From: Croceibacterium_A sp035555595
GTDB taxonomy: Bacteria; Pseudomonadota; Alphaproteobacteria; Sphingomonadales; Sphingomonadaceae
DNA length: 64,000 bases
Reading direction: 5' to 3'
NCBI GenBank assembly: GCA_035555595.1
Contig: DATMGK010000022.1
Coordinates: forward strand, 1-64,000
Every line of letters starts with the position of its first letter. The stretch's first letter is position 1. The translations under genes were made by a program, and so were the position numbers. The notes under the pieces were generated by a model that worked only from the letters and a program-made list of their open reading frames with translations, searched no databases and had not been told where the DNA came from. Below, one piece after another: positions 24,741 to 32,205 of this stretch.

Positions 24741-24976
24741 TCCCGGCGCTCCGACTGCTTCGCCAGCCGCGCGCCGGTGGCCAGACCGAACACCAGCAGG
24801 CCGATGCCCACGCTCGCCAGCGTCCTCAGCGGGCCATCGGGCAGCAGCTCCAGCAGCCGTTCGGCCTCAGATGGCGAGGCGGCCAGATAGGCTGCGATCA
24901 CACCGGCCAGCGCAGCCAGCCGCACACTCCACAGCCGCCACCACTGGCGCGCTTCGTCGATCAGCAGGTTCTTCAT
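24737..24976 (-). CDS. Holin-like protein
   Basis: The 79-residue protein has two hydrophobic segments, VRLAALAGVIAAYLAA (residues 18-33) and LASVGIGLLVFGLATGARLA (residues 53-72), a short loop and a charged C terminus (KQSERRE). That is the size and topology of a class II holin. The N terminus MKNLLIDEARQWWRLWSVRLAA resembles holins of alphaproteobacterial phages. It overlaps the endolysin and spanin genes as ATGA. Confidence 0.7.
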   Translation of the reverse strand: MKNLLIDEARQWWRLWSVRLAALAGVIAAYLAASPSEAERLLELLPDGPLRTLASVGIGLLVFGLATGARLAKQSERRE

Positions 24977-25713
24977 CGGACAAGCTCCTTGATCCGCGCC
25001 AGCCGCGCGCGGCGGTCAGCTATTCCGTTCAGTCCACCATTGATCCGGCGGGTTATGGTCTCGATGTCGTCAGCATCGGCCAGAGCGTTCAGCTTGCGGT
25101 CGCGCCAGTATTCCAGCGCCAGATGCAGGCCGATGCTCGGCACAGCCGCGATCTCGGGATGCCGCTCGATGTCGATGCCGATCTGGCGGCCAAACGCGCG
25201 ATAGTTCGCCCGGCCGGTGATCTGGATTGGACCCCGGCCTTTGAAGAGCCGCCCGTCGCCGGGCGATGTATTGCCCAGATCGGATCGTCCTTCGTAGGCG
25301 GCCCCGCTGGCGATCTCTTCCATATACCGGAATCCGCCGCTCTCATGACCCAGTTGCGCCATCAGGTGCGCCAGGCGCTGCGCTGTGGTGGTTACTTCGT
25401 AGGCTGGAAAATGCACCACCGCCGCCAGCGCCAGTTCCTCAGCTCGGTCGATCGACGCGCCCAGCTTCACAAACAGGGCGGTCCACGTCACGCGCCCCGC
25501 GATACCATCCGCTTCGCAGCGCGCCCGTTCCTCCGACAAGGCGTCTTCCAGCTGGTCCACCCGGACGCCCAGGGTCTTCACCAGCTCCAGCGCCACGCCG
25601 TCGCTCTGCGCCCGCCGCTCGCGTTTGTGATCCAGCCATGTCTTGACCAGCCCACCAAGCCCGGCCGATCCCAGCAGGCCCAGTGCTGCACCGATCCATG
25701 CCACTGCGCTCAA
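24973..25713 (-). CDS. GH19-type endolysin with an N-terminal membrane segment
   Basis: The 246-residue protein starts at TTG (25713), overlapping the upstream small gene. Residues 1-25 form a membrane segment, and residues about 26-68 a charged helical region (LVKTLGVRVDQLEDALSEERA). From about residue 76 it matches GH19 lysins: LAHLMAQLGHESGGFRYMEE contains the catalytic Glu, and LFKGRGPIQITGRANYRAFG is the conserved substrate groove. It should hydrolyse the glycan backbone of peptidoglycan. The fused membrane segment suggests export or tethering without a signal peptidase site. A GTG at 25491 could give the GH19 domain alone. Confidence 0.8.
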   Translation of the reverse strand: MSAVAWIGAALGLLGSAGLGGLVKTWLDHKRERRAQSDGVALELVKTLGVRVDQLEDALSEERARCEADGIAGRVTWTALFVKLGASIDRAEELALAAVVHFPAYEVTTTAQRLAHLMAQLGHESGGFRYMEEIASGAAYEGRSDLGNTSPGDGRLFKGRGPIQITGRANYRAFGRQIGIDIERHPEIAAVPSIGLHLALEYWRDRKLNALADADDIETITRRINGGLNGIADRRARLARIKELVR

Positions 25714-25835
25714 CGTTCGCCCCCTTCATCACGGGACATCACCCACGCGGCGAGGCACAACCCGACGATCACCAGCGCGGACATCACCAAAACGAAGGCG
25801 AGAAAAATCGCCTCGCCTGACGGCAAGTTGCTCAT
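25710..25835 (-). CDS. 41-residue single-span membrane protein of the lysis cassette
   Basis: This small gene begins at ATG 25835, after AAGGACT, and ends with TTGA, which overlaps the endolysin start. The product has one long hydrophobic span (AIFLAFVLVMSALVIVGLCLA, residues 9-29) and a charged tail ending DEGGER. Translational coupling to the endolysin suggests a role in lysis, perhaps as a second holin or antiholin. It lies inside the 3' part of the methyltransferase gene in another frame. Confidence 0.6.
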   Translation of the reverse strand: MSNLPSGEAIFLAFVLVMSALVIVGLCLAAWVMSRDEGGER

Positions 25836-26673
25836 TCGGCAGTCCTTTCAGATGTGAGGTGGCGCTATTCTTCCGGCGCGGGATCGGGCTCGGGTTGGTG
25901 TGCTGGCACGTTGGGTGCTGGTGAGAGCGCGGCGCATTGAGCGCGGCGAGAATGGCGTTGCCGATAAGTTCAGGGATTTGGGGGACTACGGCGTTTCCGA
26001 GGGCGGCACCTCTGTCCACGACATCGGATATCCCATCAGCAATTCCCGGAATGACGGATCGATCTGGCCACTCGGGAGCCCGGCTTCTTGCCGCGTTAAG
26101 TTCGCGGCTTGTGATAAGGCGAGCTGCTGGTGCGGTTTCCACTTGACCCGGCCAGGGTGTTCCCCGTCCACCTTCGTTGGCGTAGGCCACAATCCACACC
26201 CGATCTCGGATATGGGTAGCGCCAAGGGCGGAAGCCGGTATGCAGTGCCACTCCGCATCATACCCGAGCGAGGCCAAGTCTCCGAGAACGTCGCCCATTC
26301 CTCGATCAAGCAGCGCTGCGCTGTTTTCCATGATCGCGAAGGCAGGTCGAAGTTCACCAATGAGCCGGGCGATTTCTCTCCAAAGGCCAGAGCGCTCTCC
26401 GCCCAACCCGGCCTTCTTCCCGGCGGGGCTGATGTCTTGACACGGGAATCCTCCCGTGATGACATCAACGGGGCCAACGTGCTCGCCGGTAAGCTCGCGC
26501 ACGTCTCGATAACAGGGGACGTTTGGCCAGTGTTTGGCGAGGACGCGGCGGGGGAAGTCTTCGATTTCGCAGAAGGCGACGGTTTCGAAACCGCCCGTAC
26601 GTTCGAGGCCAAGGCTGAATCCTCCTATTCCCGAGAAGAGATCGAGTACGCGAAGCTTTTCAGGAGCGGCCAC
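25729..26673 (-). CDS. C5 cytosine DNA methyltransferase
   Basis: The 314-residue protein starts at GTG. Motif I is LRVLDLFSGIGGFSLGLE and motif IV is GGFPCQDISPAGKKAGL, with the catalytic Cys. Motif VI reads MENSAALL, where most members have ENV. Motif VIII is IRDRVWIVAYA and motif X is GNAVVPQIPELIGNAI. The target-recognition region is very short, so specificity cannot be guessed. About 60 residues after motif X are arginine-rich and of low quality; they overlap the 41-residue membrane protein gene in another frame. No matching restriction enzyme is seen, so it is probably an orphan phage methylase. Confidence 0.85.
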   Translation of the reverse strand: MAAPEKLRVLDLFSGIGGFSLGLERTGGFETVAFCEIEDFPRRVLAKHWPNVPCYRDVRELTGEHVGPVDVITGGFPCQDISPAGKKAGLGGERSGLWREIARLIGELRPAFAIMENSAALLDRGMGDVLGDLASLGYDAEWHCIPASALGATHIRDRVWIVAYANEGGRGTPWPGQVETAPAARLITSRELNAARSRAPEWPDRSVIPGIADGISDVVDRGAALGNAVVPQIPELIGNAILAALNAPRSHQHPTCQHTNPSPIPRRKNSATSHLKGLPNEQLAVRRGDFSRLRFGDVRAGDRRVVPRRVGDVP

Positions 26674-26814
26674 CTAACCCCTCCCATTGTCGTTGACGAA
26701 GTTGCTGCCGATCAGCCGCCACCGGGGCTGGCGAGGGGCGTTGGCTACCGTGGCGCGCACGTGGTCACTGGCGCGGGTCTTGAGACGGTATCCGTGAAGG
26801 GTGAGGGTGGGCAT
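26674..26814 (-). CDS. 46-residue hypothetical protein between the Cro-like and methyltransferase genes
   Basis: A small frame starts at ATG 26814, overlapping the stop of the Cro-like gene, and ends directly before the GTG of the methyltransferase. The product is basic (HGYRLKTRASDHVRATVANA) with no known motif. The tight coupling on both sides is the main argument that it is translated. Confidence 0.45.
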   Translation of the reverse strand: MPTLTLHGYRLKTRASDHVRATVANAPRQPRWRLIGSNFVNDNGRG

Positions 26815-27065
26815 CAGGCTGCCGCGTCCTGCTGGGCAGGTGCCAGACCGGAGCGCACAAGGAAGTCCGCCTCCCACGCGCTGAAGGGCACTTGGCCCCC
26901 CGTCGCCTCGTGGATCAGCCGGGCGGTTTCAGCGTCAGGAAAGCGCTTTCCGTTCCGATACCGATTGACCGCCGCCTGTGAGCGGTTGATCCTCTCTGCC
27001 AGAACCTGTTCGGCGTTATCCGCCTGCCCCAGGTATGCCGCCAATGTGCTCTGAAATGTGCTCAT
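26814..27065 (-). CDS. Cro-like helix-turn-helix regulator
   Basis: The 83-residue protein has a single DNA-binding domain: LAERINRSQAAVNRYRNGKRFP is the helix-turn-helix, with Cro-like spacing. It is divergent from the CI-like repressor gene at 27160, and a palindromic operator lies between them. It reads into the small gene, the methyltransferase and then the lysis genes, so it is the likely early switch for that leftward operon. The ATG at 27065 was chosen over one at 27107, which would run through the operator. Confidence 0.75.
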   Translation of the reverse strand: MSTFQSTLAAYLGQADNAEQVLAERINRSQAAVNRYRNGKRFPDAETARLIHEATGGQVPFSAWEADFLVRSGLAPAQQDAAA

Positions 27066-27076
27066 GACAATGCAAT

Positions 27077-27091
27077 ATACCGAAACGGTAT
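27077..27091. promoter_or_regulatory. CI/Cro operator O1
   Basis: A perfect inverted repeat, ATACCG-AAA-CGGTAT, lies in the divergent promoter region between the Cro-like and CI-like genes. Two more copies lie before the integrase. Confidence 0.7.
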
Positions 27092-27159
27092 TTCCAAGCA
27101 AGAGCAATTATACCGATCTGGCTGTTCCGCTCGCCTTTTTGGTGGACGATTATGCCAGC

Positions 27160-27678
27160 ATGGATTTTGGACAGAATCTCCGGCGGCTGAGGAGGGCGGC
27201 AAAGCTGACGCAGGCCGCGATGGCCGAAAAGCTTGAGATCAGCCAACCGGCCTATCAGAGGTGGGAGGCGGACGACCGCGAACCCAGCTTCGACTTTCTG
27301 GAGAAGATCGCGGCTATACTGGGGGTGACCGTCGCCGCGCTATTCATGACTGAGGATGAGCTGGCTAGGCTTGCCGCGACCGACGAACCTGTTGAAACTC
27401 CCGAACGTTGGTCGCCAATACCGGAAACGATTGAGGGCTACCTGCGAGCCTCGTTGCCCGCCTTACTGGCAGACCACGGGCATGGAGAAGTTGTTCCAAC
27501 CGCTGCTCGTGAAATCGCCCATCGCCTCGCAGTGCTCGCAAAGCATCCTGAGCTTGAGCATGAACCAGCGGCGATGTTGAGTGAGACGACCGCGCTAGAG
27601 ATGCGACTTGCTGAGATATTAACGCGCACATCGCCACCGCAGACCGGCAGGCAGGATCGCAAACGTCACAACGCCTAG
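27160..27678 (+). CDS. CI-like phage repressor (XRE family)
   Basis: The 172-residue protein has an N-terminal XRE helix-turn-helix (MDFGQNLRRLRRAAKLTQ, then MAEKLEISQPAYQRWEADD). Its C-terminal half has no peptidase S24 motif, so it is unlikely to be induced by RecA-stimulated self-cleavage. It is divergent from the Cro-like gene across operator O1 and probably holds element A silent. The ATG at 27160 starts the conserved domain; upstream in-frame ATGs (from 27058) would overlap the operator. The ribosome binding site is weak, as is common for repressors read from a leaderless transcript. Confidence 0.75.
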   Translation: MDFGQNLRRLRRAAKLTQAAMAEKLEISQPAYQRWEADDREPSFDFLEKIAAILGVTVAALFMTEDELARLAATDEPVETPERWSPIPETIEGYLRASLPALLADHGHGEVVPTAAREIAHRLAVLAKHPELEHEPAAMLSETTALEMRLAEILTRTSPPQTGRQDRKRHNA

Positions 27679-27893
27679 AACACATCGACCCACTCCCTAT
27701 GTTCCCGAATCGTTCTTTTCTATGCCGGGGGCAAGAGATTGTAGGAAAGCGAATGTTGATAAAGGCTTGACGCACATATCCCGTTGCCTCGCCGCCTCTC
27801 TACTAAACAGCGCCTGATCGTCGCCGGGATAGCCGTGTTCGTCGTCCATCTTGCGAGGTGGCTGGCGGGCTGACTTGCGCCTGCTGTGAGAAA

Positions 27894-27908
27894 ATACCGA
27901 AACGGCAT
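27894..27908. promoter_or_regulatory. CI/Cro operator O2
   Basis: ATACCGAAACGGCAT differs from O1 by one base. It lies 94 bp before the integrase start. Confidence 0.6.
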
Positions 27909-27927
27909 ATTTCATATTGACCAGCTA

Positions 27928-27942
27928 ATACCGTATCGGTAT
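27928..27942. promoter_or_regulatory. CI/Cro operator O3
   Basis: A perfect inverted repeat, ATACCG-TAT-CGGTAT, 34 bp after the start of O2 and 60 bp before the integrase start. Confidence 0.65.
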
Positions 27943-28001
27943 ATCCATCCCATCAACCGGGGTGAGCCGATCTAGCGCAGACCCCCGGTTCTCTGAGGAG
28001 A

Positions 28002-28740
28002 ATGGGGATGGAACTCGCGGAACTTATCGAGCGCTGGAACACCAACGAAGGCGATCGAGCGCGAGGATTGCCGGGAGTACACGAAAGCCCGGCGCGAACT
28101 GGGCTATGCCGCGAGCACCATCAAGACAGACCTCGAACTGCTGCGGGCGTGTTTGAGATGGCGATATGGAGATGACGCTCCATCGATATGGATACCGCCT
28201 GCATCGGCCCCGCGCGACCGCTGGCTGACCAAAGAGCAGGCGCGGTTGATCGTGGATTCCGCCAAGTCCCCACACATTCGGGTATTTCTTATCCTCGGTC
28301 TGGCTACCGGGGCGAGGGCGGGCGCGATACTGGACCTCACATGGGACCGGGTTGATTTCACTCACGGCACGATTGACTATCGCCCACCGGGCCGCATCCA
28401 GACAAACAAGCGGCGGACTGTGGTTCCGATGAACGCTACAGCACGAGATGCATTGGAGGAAGCCTATCGGGGCAGGCTTTCCGATCACGTGGTCGAATAC
28501 AACGGGAAGCCGGTCAAATCCGTGAAGAAGGCCATCGAGCGTCTTGCCTCTGACACGGGCATCCACGTTTCGCCGCACGTCCTCCGTCACACGTGCGCGG
28601 TGTGGATGGCGCAGGCAGACGTACCCATGCAGAAAATCAGCCAGTACCTTGGACATACCTCGCTGGCGATGACGGTAGCCGTCTATGCTAGATATTCTCC
28701 AAGCTTTATGCAGGACGCGGGGCGGGCGGCTGAGTTTTAG
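28002..28740 (+). pseudogene. int: Tyrosine recombinase (element A integrase), N-terminal part frameshifted
   Basis: An ATG at 28002 after GAGGAG opens a frame that looks like the start of an integrase (MELAELIERWNTNEG) but then loses the match. From about 28052 the match continues in the next frame (AIEREDCREYTKARRELGYAAS, then LRACLRWRYGDDAP) with no start codon until 28153. From 28153 the catalytic domain (195 residues) is intact: the first Arg in ATGARAGAILDLTWDRV, HVLRHTCAVWMAQ, and YLGHTSLAMTVAVYARYSP with the nucleophilic Tyr. One extra base near 28045-28052 would explain this. Sequencing error or programmed frameshifting are alternatives. Confidence 0.7.
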
Positions 28741-28743
28741 GGT

Positions 28744-28765
28744 ATGTACGCATGTACATCGAAGG
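28744..28765 (+). repeat. Element A arm-type repeat, right
   Basis: ATGTAC, 3 bp, TGTACATCGAA, 90 bp before the second att copy, matching the left copy at 23277. Confidence 0.5.
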
Positions 28766-28854
28766 TGAAACACAAGCGCAACGAAACAGGTACAAATTGG
28801 GGAAACAGTCGCAGACGTTGGTGAAAAAGTCTAATGTTTGCAGTGAGGCTCCTA

Positions 28855-28900
28855 GTTTACACCGAGAGGGTCGGGGGTTCGAGCCCCTCACCGCCCACCA
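28855..28900 (+). repeat. Attachment site copy 2, junction of elements A and B
   Basis: It is identical to the 3' 46 bp of tRNA-Val. It serves as the right end of element A and the left end of element B. It is a tRNA fragment, not a functional tRNA gene. Confidence 0.92.
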
Positions 28901-29435
28901 TTCCATGCCCCGGAAAACCGCGATTTTTTGATTTTCCGCGTGCATGCGGACTAGTGGCGCGGGTTTCTGTGTATCCGCGGTGTATCCCGACGTTGCTCAG
29001 GATATGAATCCGCTGCTGGTACGAGACCAACCTATGCGTCTACTTTTGAACCGTTGACCGGACAGGCAGGTTTTTTGGGGGGCATCAGTGCATTGCTGAC
29101 ATTCGCCGCCGCGTGATCATTCAGGCAGGAACCGCCGACTATCCCGACATTCTGCGACCCAGATTCGCTCCCCGAAGCCCCCCTTCGTTCATCGATAGAC
29201 ATGCCGGGGTTTACGATCGGTGTTGGGACAGAGCTGCCGTTGGCGAGCGCCATCGCGAACGGCGGATTGTCGTAAATGACGGTTGGAAAGGACGTAGTTC
29301 GAGCACATGTCATGCGGGCCAAGCCCCATGCCCTAAAGTCAATCCGAAGGCGGCAGCCCTTTCGCGCTTCGAACTGCTGATACCGTACGCTATCATGCAT
29401 GAAGCGATGAACCGGATTGTTCGGGGAGACATGCT
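28901..29435. other. Left end of element B, no convincing gene
   Basis: An imperfect stem (GGAAAA with TTTTCC, 28912-28937) and two GTGTATCC copies (28969-28976 and 28980-28987) are visible. Open frames at 29032-29400 (minus) and 29113-29439 (plus) overlap each other. Neither has a recognisable domain or good ribosome binding site, so I do not call them. Confidence 0.5.
28969..28987 (+). repeat. Element B arm-type repeats, left
   Basis: Two GTGTATCC copies lie 11 bp apart. Matching copies sit at the other end of element B (46482-46501), in the same orientation. Confidence 0.45.
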
Positions 29436-30716
29436 GTGAAGGGGGATTTTTCTCGCAATAGCTTCGATCCTTACCGAGCCTATCGGCAGGTGCTGCATCA
29501 GCAGGGACGGATGATCACGGACGCCGATCTTAACGAACAGGCAGCGACACAACGCCATCTGCTGCGGATGATAGCCCGTGATGTCATCGGATCACATGGC
29601 GGCCCTGCCGGGCAGGCAGGCTTTGAAATCATGTTCGCCGAGAACGGAGACATCCTCATCGGCCCCGGGCGTTATTATGTCGACGGTGTGATGGTCGAGA
29701 ACGAACGGATCGTCCCTTTCGCTCAGCAACCCAATCCTCTTCTCAATATAGATGCCATGCTGCCGCTTCAGAGCGAGACGGCAACCCTTCTCTACCTTGA
29801 TATAGTCGAGCATGTGGTGAGTTCGGTCGAGCAGCCAGACCTCATCGATCCGGCATTGGGCGGTGCAGGCACATCATTGCGCCTGCAGACCATCTGGCAC
29901 GTCCGGGCGATCGACATGAGTGTGGCAATGGCCGGATTGGGAGACGACGATGCGGCGGAGATCCTCGCACGGATGGAGCGGAGCCTGCCCCTGCTCGCCA
30001 TTCGCCCGAAGCCGACCGCAGCAGATCCCGGCTTGCCATCCGCCCCCGGCTATACCGGCACCGAGAATAAACTGGTCCGGATCGAGATCCATCAAGGTGG
30101 ACCACCCGGCGATGCGACCTATAAATGGTCCCGCGAAAATGGCCGCATTCTCTCTTCCTGGCGTGGCTTTAATGGCGACCTCTTGCTCCTGCCAGAAGTC
30201 GAGTTCATGTCAGAGACGTGTGTTCTCGAGTTGACGGACGCAGCGTGCGAAATCGGTGGCGTAGCTGGGGAAATGGTTGAAGTCGCCTTTGCTGGTCCTG
30301 GCCTTTGTCATATCGTGGCTGGAGATGTGGCGAGCATCAGGAGATTTTGGGAAGTTGGTCCAGACCGACCATTTGCACGGCGCTGGGAAACGATTGCGAA
30401 TGGTGCGGCAGTCGGCGTCGACCTTGTCACCTCCGGCAATACGGCATCTGCACGTTGGATGGATCTTGGTGACGGCATCCAGATTGCATTTTCAAGCACC
30501 GATTATGTCGCCGGTGACTATTGGCAACTCCCAGTCAGGCAGGATGCCGGCTTGCTTTGGCCCGGCGACCGAAACGACGCGGGTGAATGGCAGCCAAGAT
30601 TTTGCCCATCAGCCGGCATTCACCATTTTCGCGCACCCTTAGCATATATCGGAACGATCGATGGCCGAACAACGGTGCGCGATTTGCGCCGCATCTTCGA
30701 ACCGCAAGGGCTCTGA
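29436..30716 (+). CDS. DUF6519-type protein (contractile injection system-linked family)
   Basis: The 426-residue protein begins MKGDFSRNSFDPYRAYRQVLHQQGRM, then ITDADLNEQAATQRHLLRMIARDVIGSHGGPAG. I recognise this as the DUF6519 N-terminal signature, seen in proteins encoded with extracellular contractile injection systems and related phage-tail-like particles. The middle is beta-rich (GRYYVDGVMVENERIVPF) and a KWSRENGRILSSWRG block follows. No other tail or baseplate gene is in the window, so it is an orphan here. The codon use looks less GC-biased than in the chromosomal genes. It may be a structural or adsorption component left from a larger locus. Confidence 0.6.
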   Translation: MKGDFSRNSFDPYRAYRQVLHQQGRMITDADLNEQAATQRHLLRMIARDVIGSHGGPAGQAGFEIMFAENGDILIGPGRYYVDGVMVENERIVPFAQQPNPLLNIDAMLPLQSETATLLYLDIVEHVVSSVEQPDLIDPALGGAGTSLRLQTIWHVRAIDMSVAMAGLGDDDAAEILARMERSLPLLAIRPKPTAADPGLPSAPGYTGTENKLVRIEIHQGGPPGDATYKWSRENGRILSSWRGFNGDLLLLPEVEFMSETCVLELTDAACEIGGVAGEMVEVAFAGPGLCHIVAGDVASIRRFWEVGPDRPFARRWETIANGAAVGVDLVTSGNTASARWMDLGDGIQIAFSSTDYVAGDYWQLPVRQDAGLLWPGDRNDAGEWQPRFCPSAGIHHFRAPLAYIGTIDGRTTVRDLRRIFEPQGL

Positions 30717-30766
30717 TTCCTCATTCGCTGACATTGTTGCCGTTCGCCGCGTCCGAACTGTCTGTT

Positions 30767-30785
30767 GAAAGCCGCCCTTTGTTCA
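30767..30785 (+). repeat. Short direct repeat, left copy
   Basis: GAAAGCCGCCCTTTGTTCA. A copy with one mismatch lies at 32206-32224. The two flank the recombinase and higBA genes. Confidence 0.5.
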
Positions 30786-30830
30786 TGGGGTGCATGCCAG
30801 CCCTGGACATAGCTCAGGGCTGGCTGGCAC

Positions 30831-31463
30831 TTAGATTTCCGTACGCTCTGACAGTGTCAGTGCATCGTCGATATCTACGCCCAGATATCTGACAGTGTTC
30901 TCGATATTGGTATGGCCGAGCAGGATTTGCACGGCACGAAGGTTGCCAGTGGCTTTGTAGATCATCGAGGCTTTTGTTCTGCGCATCGAATGCGTACCGT
31001 ATTCTCGCTTGTCGAGACCAACCGTTGAGACCCATTCGTCGACAAGCCGCGCGTATTGCCGTGTGCTGAGGTGGCCAAGGTAGTCGATCCGGCTCGGGAA
31101 CACGAAGTCGGAAAGTGCGCCACCACGTCGTTTGAGCCATGCTTCGAGGCTTTTGCGCGCTTCGGTCATGATCTCGAACTGCACGGGCCTGCCCGTCTTT
31201 TGCTGGATGACAGTCGCGCGATCACGAAATGACCCGCCGCTCACCAGGTCGCCGATCCTGAGCTTGACGAGGTCGCAGCCGCGAAGCTTACTGTCGATAG
31301 CAAGATCGAACAATGCGCGGTCACGCAGTCGCCGGTGTTCGTCCAGATAGAACCGAATTGCCCAAATATCGCGGGGCTTCAACGGTCGCTTTGGACCGAC
31401 ATTCTTCCCGGAATTCCAAGGGCGCCTGTCATGCACGGCAGGGTCAAGGTCTGAATGTCCCAT
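30831..31463 (-). CDS. Small tyrosine recombinase
   Basis: The 210-residue protein is essentially a lone catalytic domain: LRDRALFDLAIDSKLRGCDLVKL holds the first Arg, THSMRRTKASMIYKATG holds H-x-x-R, then ILLGHTNIENTVRYLGVD with the nucleophilic Tyr. It lacks the N-terminal core-binding domain of phage integrases. Such short recombinases are common as orphans in proteobacterial genomic islands, and their sites are unknown. The ATG at 31463 starts the family's usual N terminus; longer upstream frames overlap the higBA promoter region. The N terminus MGHSDLDPAVHDRRPWNSGK is typical of the group. Confidence 0.8.
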   Translation of the reverse strand: MGHSDLDPAVHDRRPWNSGKNVGPKRPLKPRDIWAIRFYLDEHRRLRDRALFDLAIDSKLRGCDLVKLRIGDLVSGGSFRDRATVIQQKTGRPVQFEIMTEARKSLEAWLKRRGGALSDFVFPSRIDYLGHLSTRQYARLVDEWVSTVGLDKREYGTHSMRRTKASMIYKATGNLRAVQILLGHTNIENTVRYLGVDIDDALTLSERTEI

Positions 31464-31528
31464 GGCATTTCTCCAGAGGCCGGAATGGCCATCTGAAATG
31501 TAAGTGCGCTTACGGCAATCAGACCAGA

Positions 31529-31548
31529 CAAGTGTCGCGCGACACTTG
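31529..31548. promoter_or_regulatory. Probable HigA operator
   Basis: A perfect 20 bp palindrome (CAAGTGTCGC and its complement) lies 25 bp before higB, where antitoxins of this type autoregulate. Confidence 0.65.
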
Positions 31549-31572
31549 ACATTGAGACCAATCCTGGATACC

Positions 31573-31872
31573 ATGCAATGGATGGAAATCGAGAGCATTC
31601 GGCACAAAGGCCTGCGGCGCTTCTTCGAAACGGGCAACGCGAAAGGGCTGGTTGGCGATGCAACTCGGCTTCGCAAGATGCTTGCGTTCATTGATGCGGC
31701 GGAAAGCTTTTGTGAGCTGTCGGTGCCGCCGAATTTCGGTTTGCACGAACTGACCGGTGACCGGAAGGGAAGCTGGTCGATGACTGTGACGAGGAACTGG
31801 CGAATGACCTTTGGCGTGAATGCCGAGGGTGCGTTGATCGATCTGGATTTGGAGGACTATCATGGCGCTTAG
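31573..31872 (+). CDS. higB: HigB/RelE-type mRNA interferase toxin
   Basis: The 99-residue protein has the RelE/HigB fold: IESIRHKGLRRFFETGNAKGL, then LRKMLAFIDAAESF, FGLHELTGDRKGSWSMTVT and NWRMTFGV. It is expected to cleave ribosome-bound mRNA when free of its antitoxin. The ATG at 31573 was chosen, with a second in-frame ATG three codons later. The toxin gene comes first, as in other higBA loci, and overlaps higA by 11 bp. Confidence 0.88.
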   Translation: MQWMEIESIRHKGLRRFFETGNAKGLVGDATRLRKMLAFIDAAESFCELSVPPNFGLHELTGDRKGSWSMTVTRNWRMTFGVNAEGALIDLDLEDYHGA

Positions 31873-32164
31873 GATGCACCCGTCTCTGACCGTCCATGTT
31901 GGCGATTGGCTAAAGACAGAAATCGTGGAGCCTGCCGGGGTGAACGTGACGGCCTTGGCACAGCACTTTGGCGTCTCGCGGCAGGCACTGAGTACGCTGC
32001 TCAATGGCAACGCAAGCCTTTCGGCCGATATGGCGATCCGGTTTGAGAAGGCCTTTGGGGTCAGGGCTGATACGTTGCTGCGGATGCAGACTTCCTACGA
32101 ACTCGCGCAAGCTCGTGAGCATGAAAGCGACATCAAGGTTCGCAAATTCGCGAAAGCGGCCTGA
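31862..32164 (+). CDS. higA: HigA-type antitoxin
   Basis: The 100-residue protein has an XRE helix-turn-helix of the HigA/VapI type (VTALAQHFGVSRQALSTLLNG, then LSADMAIRFEKAFGVRADTLL). It should neutralise the toxin encoded upstream and repress the operon through the palindrome at 31529. In element B it may act as a stabilising module for the island. Confidence 0.9.
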   Translation: MALRMHPSLTVHVGDWLKTEIVEPAGVNVTALAQHFGVSRQALSTLLNGNASLSADMAIRFEKAFGVRADTLLRMQTSYELAQAREHESDIKVRKFAKAA

Positions 32165-32205
32165 CGCCGACATTACAGCCATACATGAGTCTGGGCTTGC
32201 ACGTC

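Larger units (their letters stand above)
27679..28001. other. Non-coding region upstream of the element A integrase
   Basis: I see no supportable gene here. A 50-codon minus-strand frame near 27700-27850 has no ribosome binding site. The region carries operators O2 and O3, so it probably contains the integrase promoter. Confidence 0.5.
23189..28900. mobile_element. Element A: small phage- or satellite-like integrated element
   Basis: The 5.7 kb between the tRNA-Val 3' end and the second 46 bp att copy carries a nuclease, a lysis cassette, a C5 methyltransferase, a Cro/CI-like switch and a tyrosine integrase. No capsid, portal, terminase, tail or replication gene fits. It is either a prophage remnant or a satellite that relies on a helper. 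The probable frameshift in the integrase suggests that it no longer moves on its own. Confidence 0.8.

Noticed and set aside
27697..27849. 50-codon minus-strand frame before the element A integrase
   Set aside because: No ribosome binding site and no domain; the region looks regulatory.
28855..28900. tRNA-Val-like sequence
   Set aside because: Only the 3' part from the anticodon loop is present; it is an att copy, as is the one at 46634-46678.
29032..29400. Minus-strand open frame of 122 codons at the left end of element B
   Set aside because: No recognisable domain or ribosome binding site, low-complexity composition, and it overlaps another equally weak frame on the plus strand.
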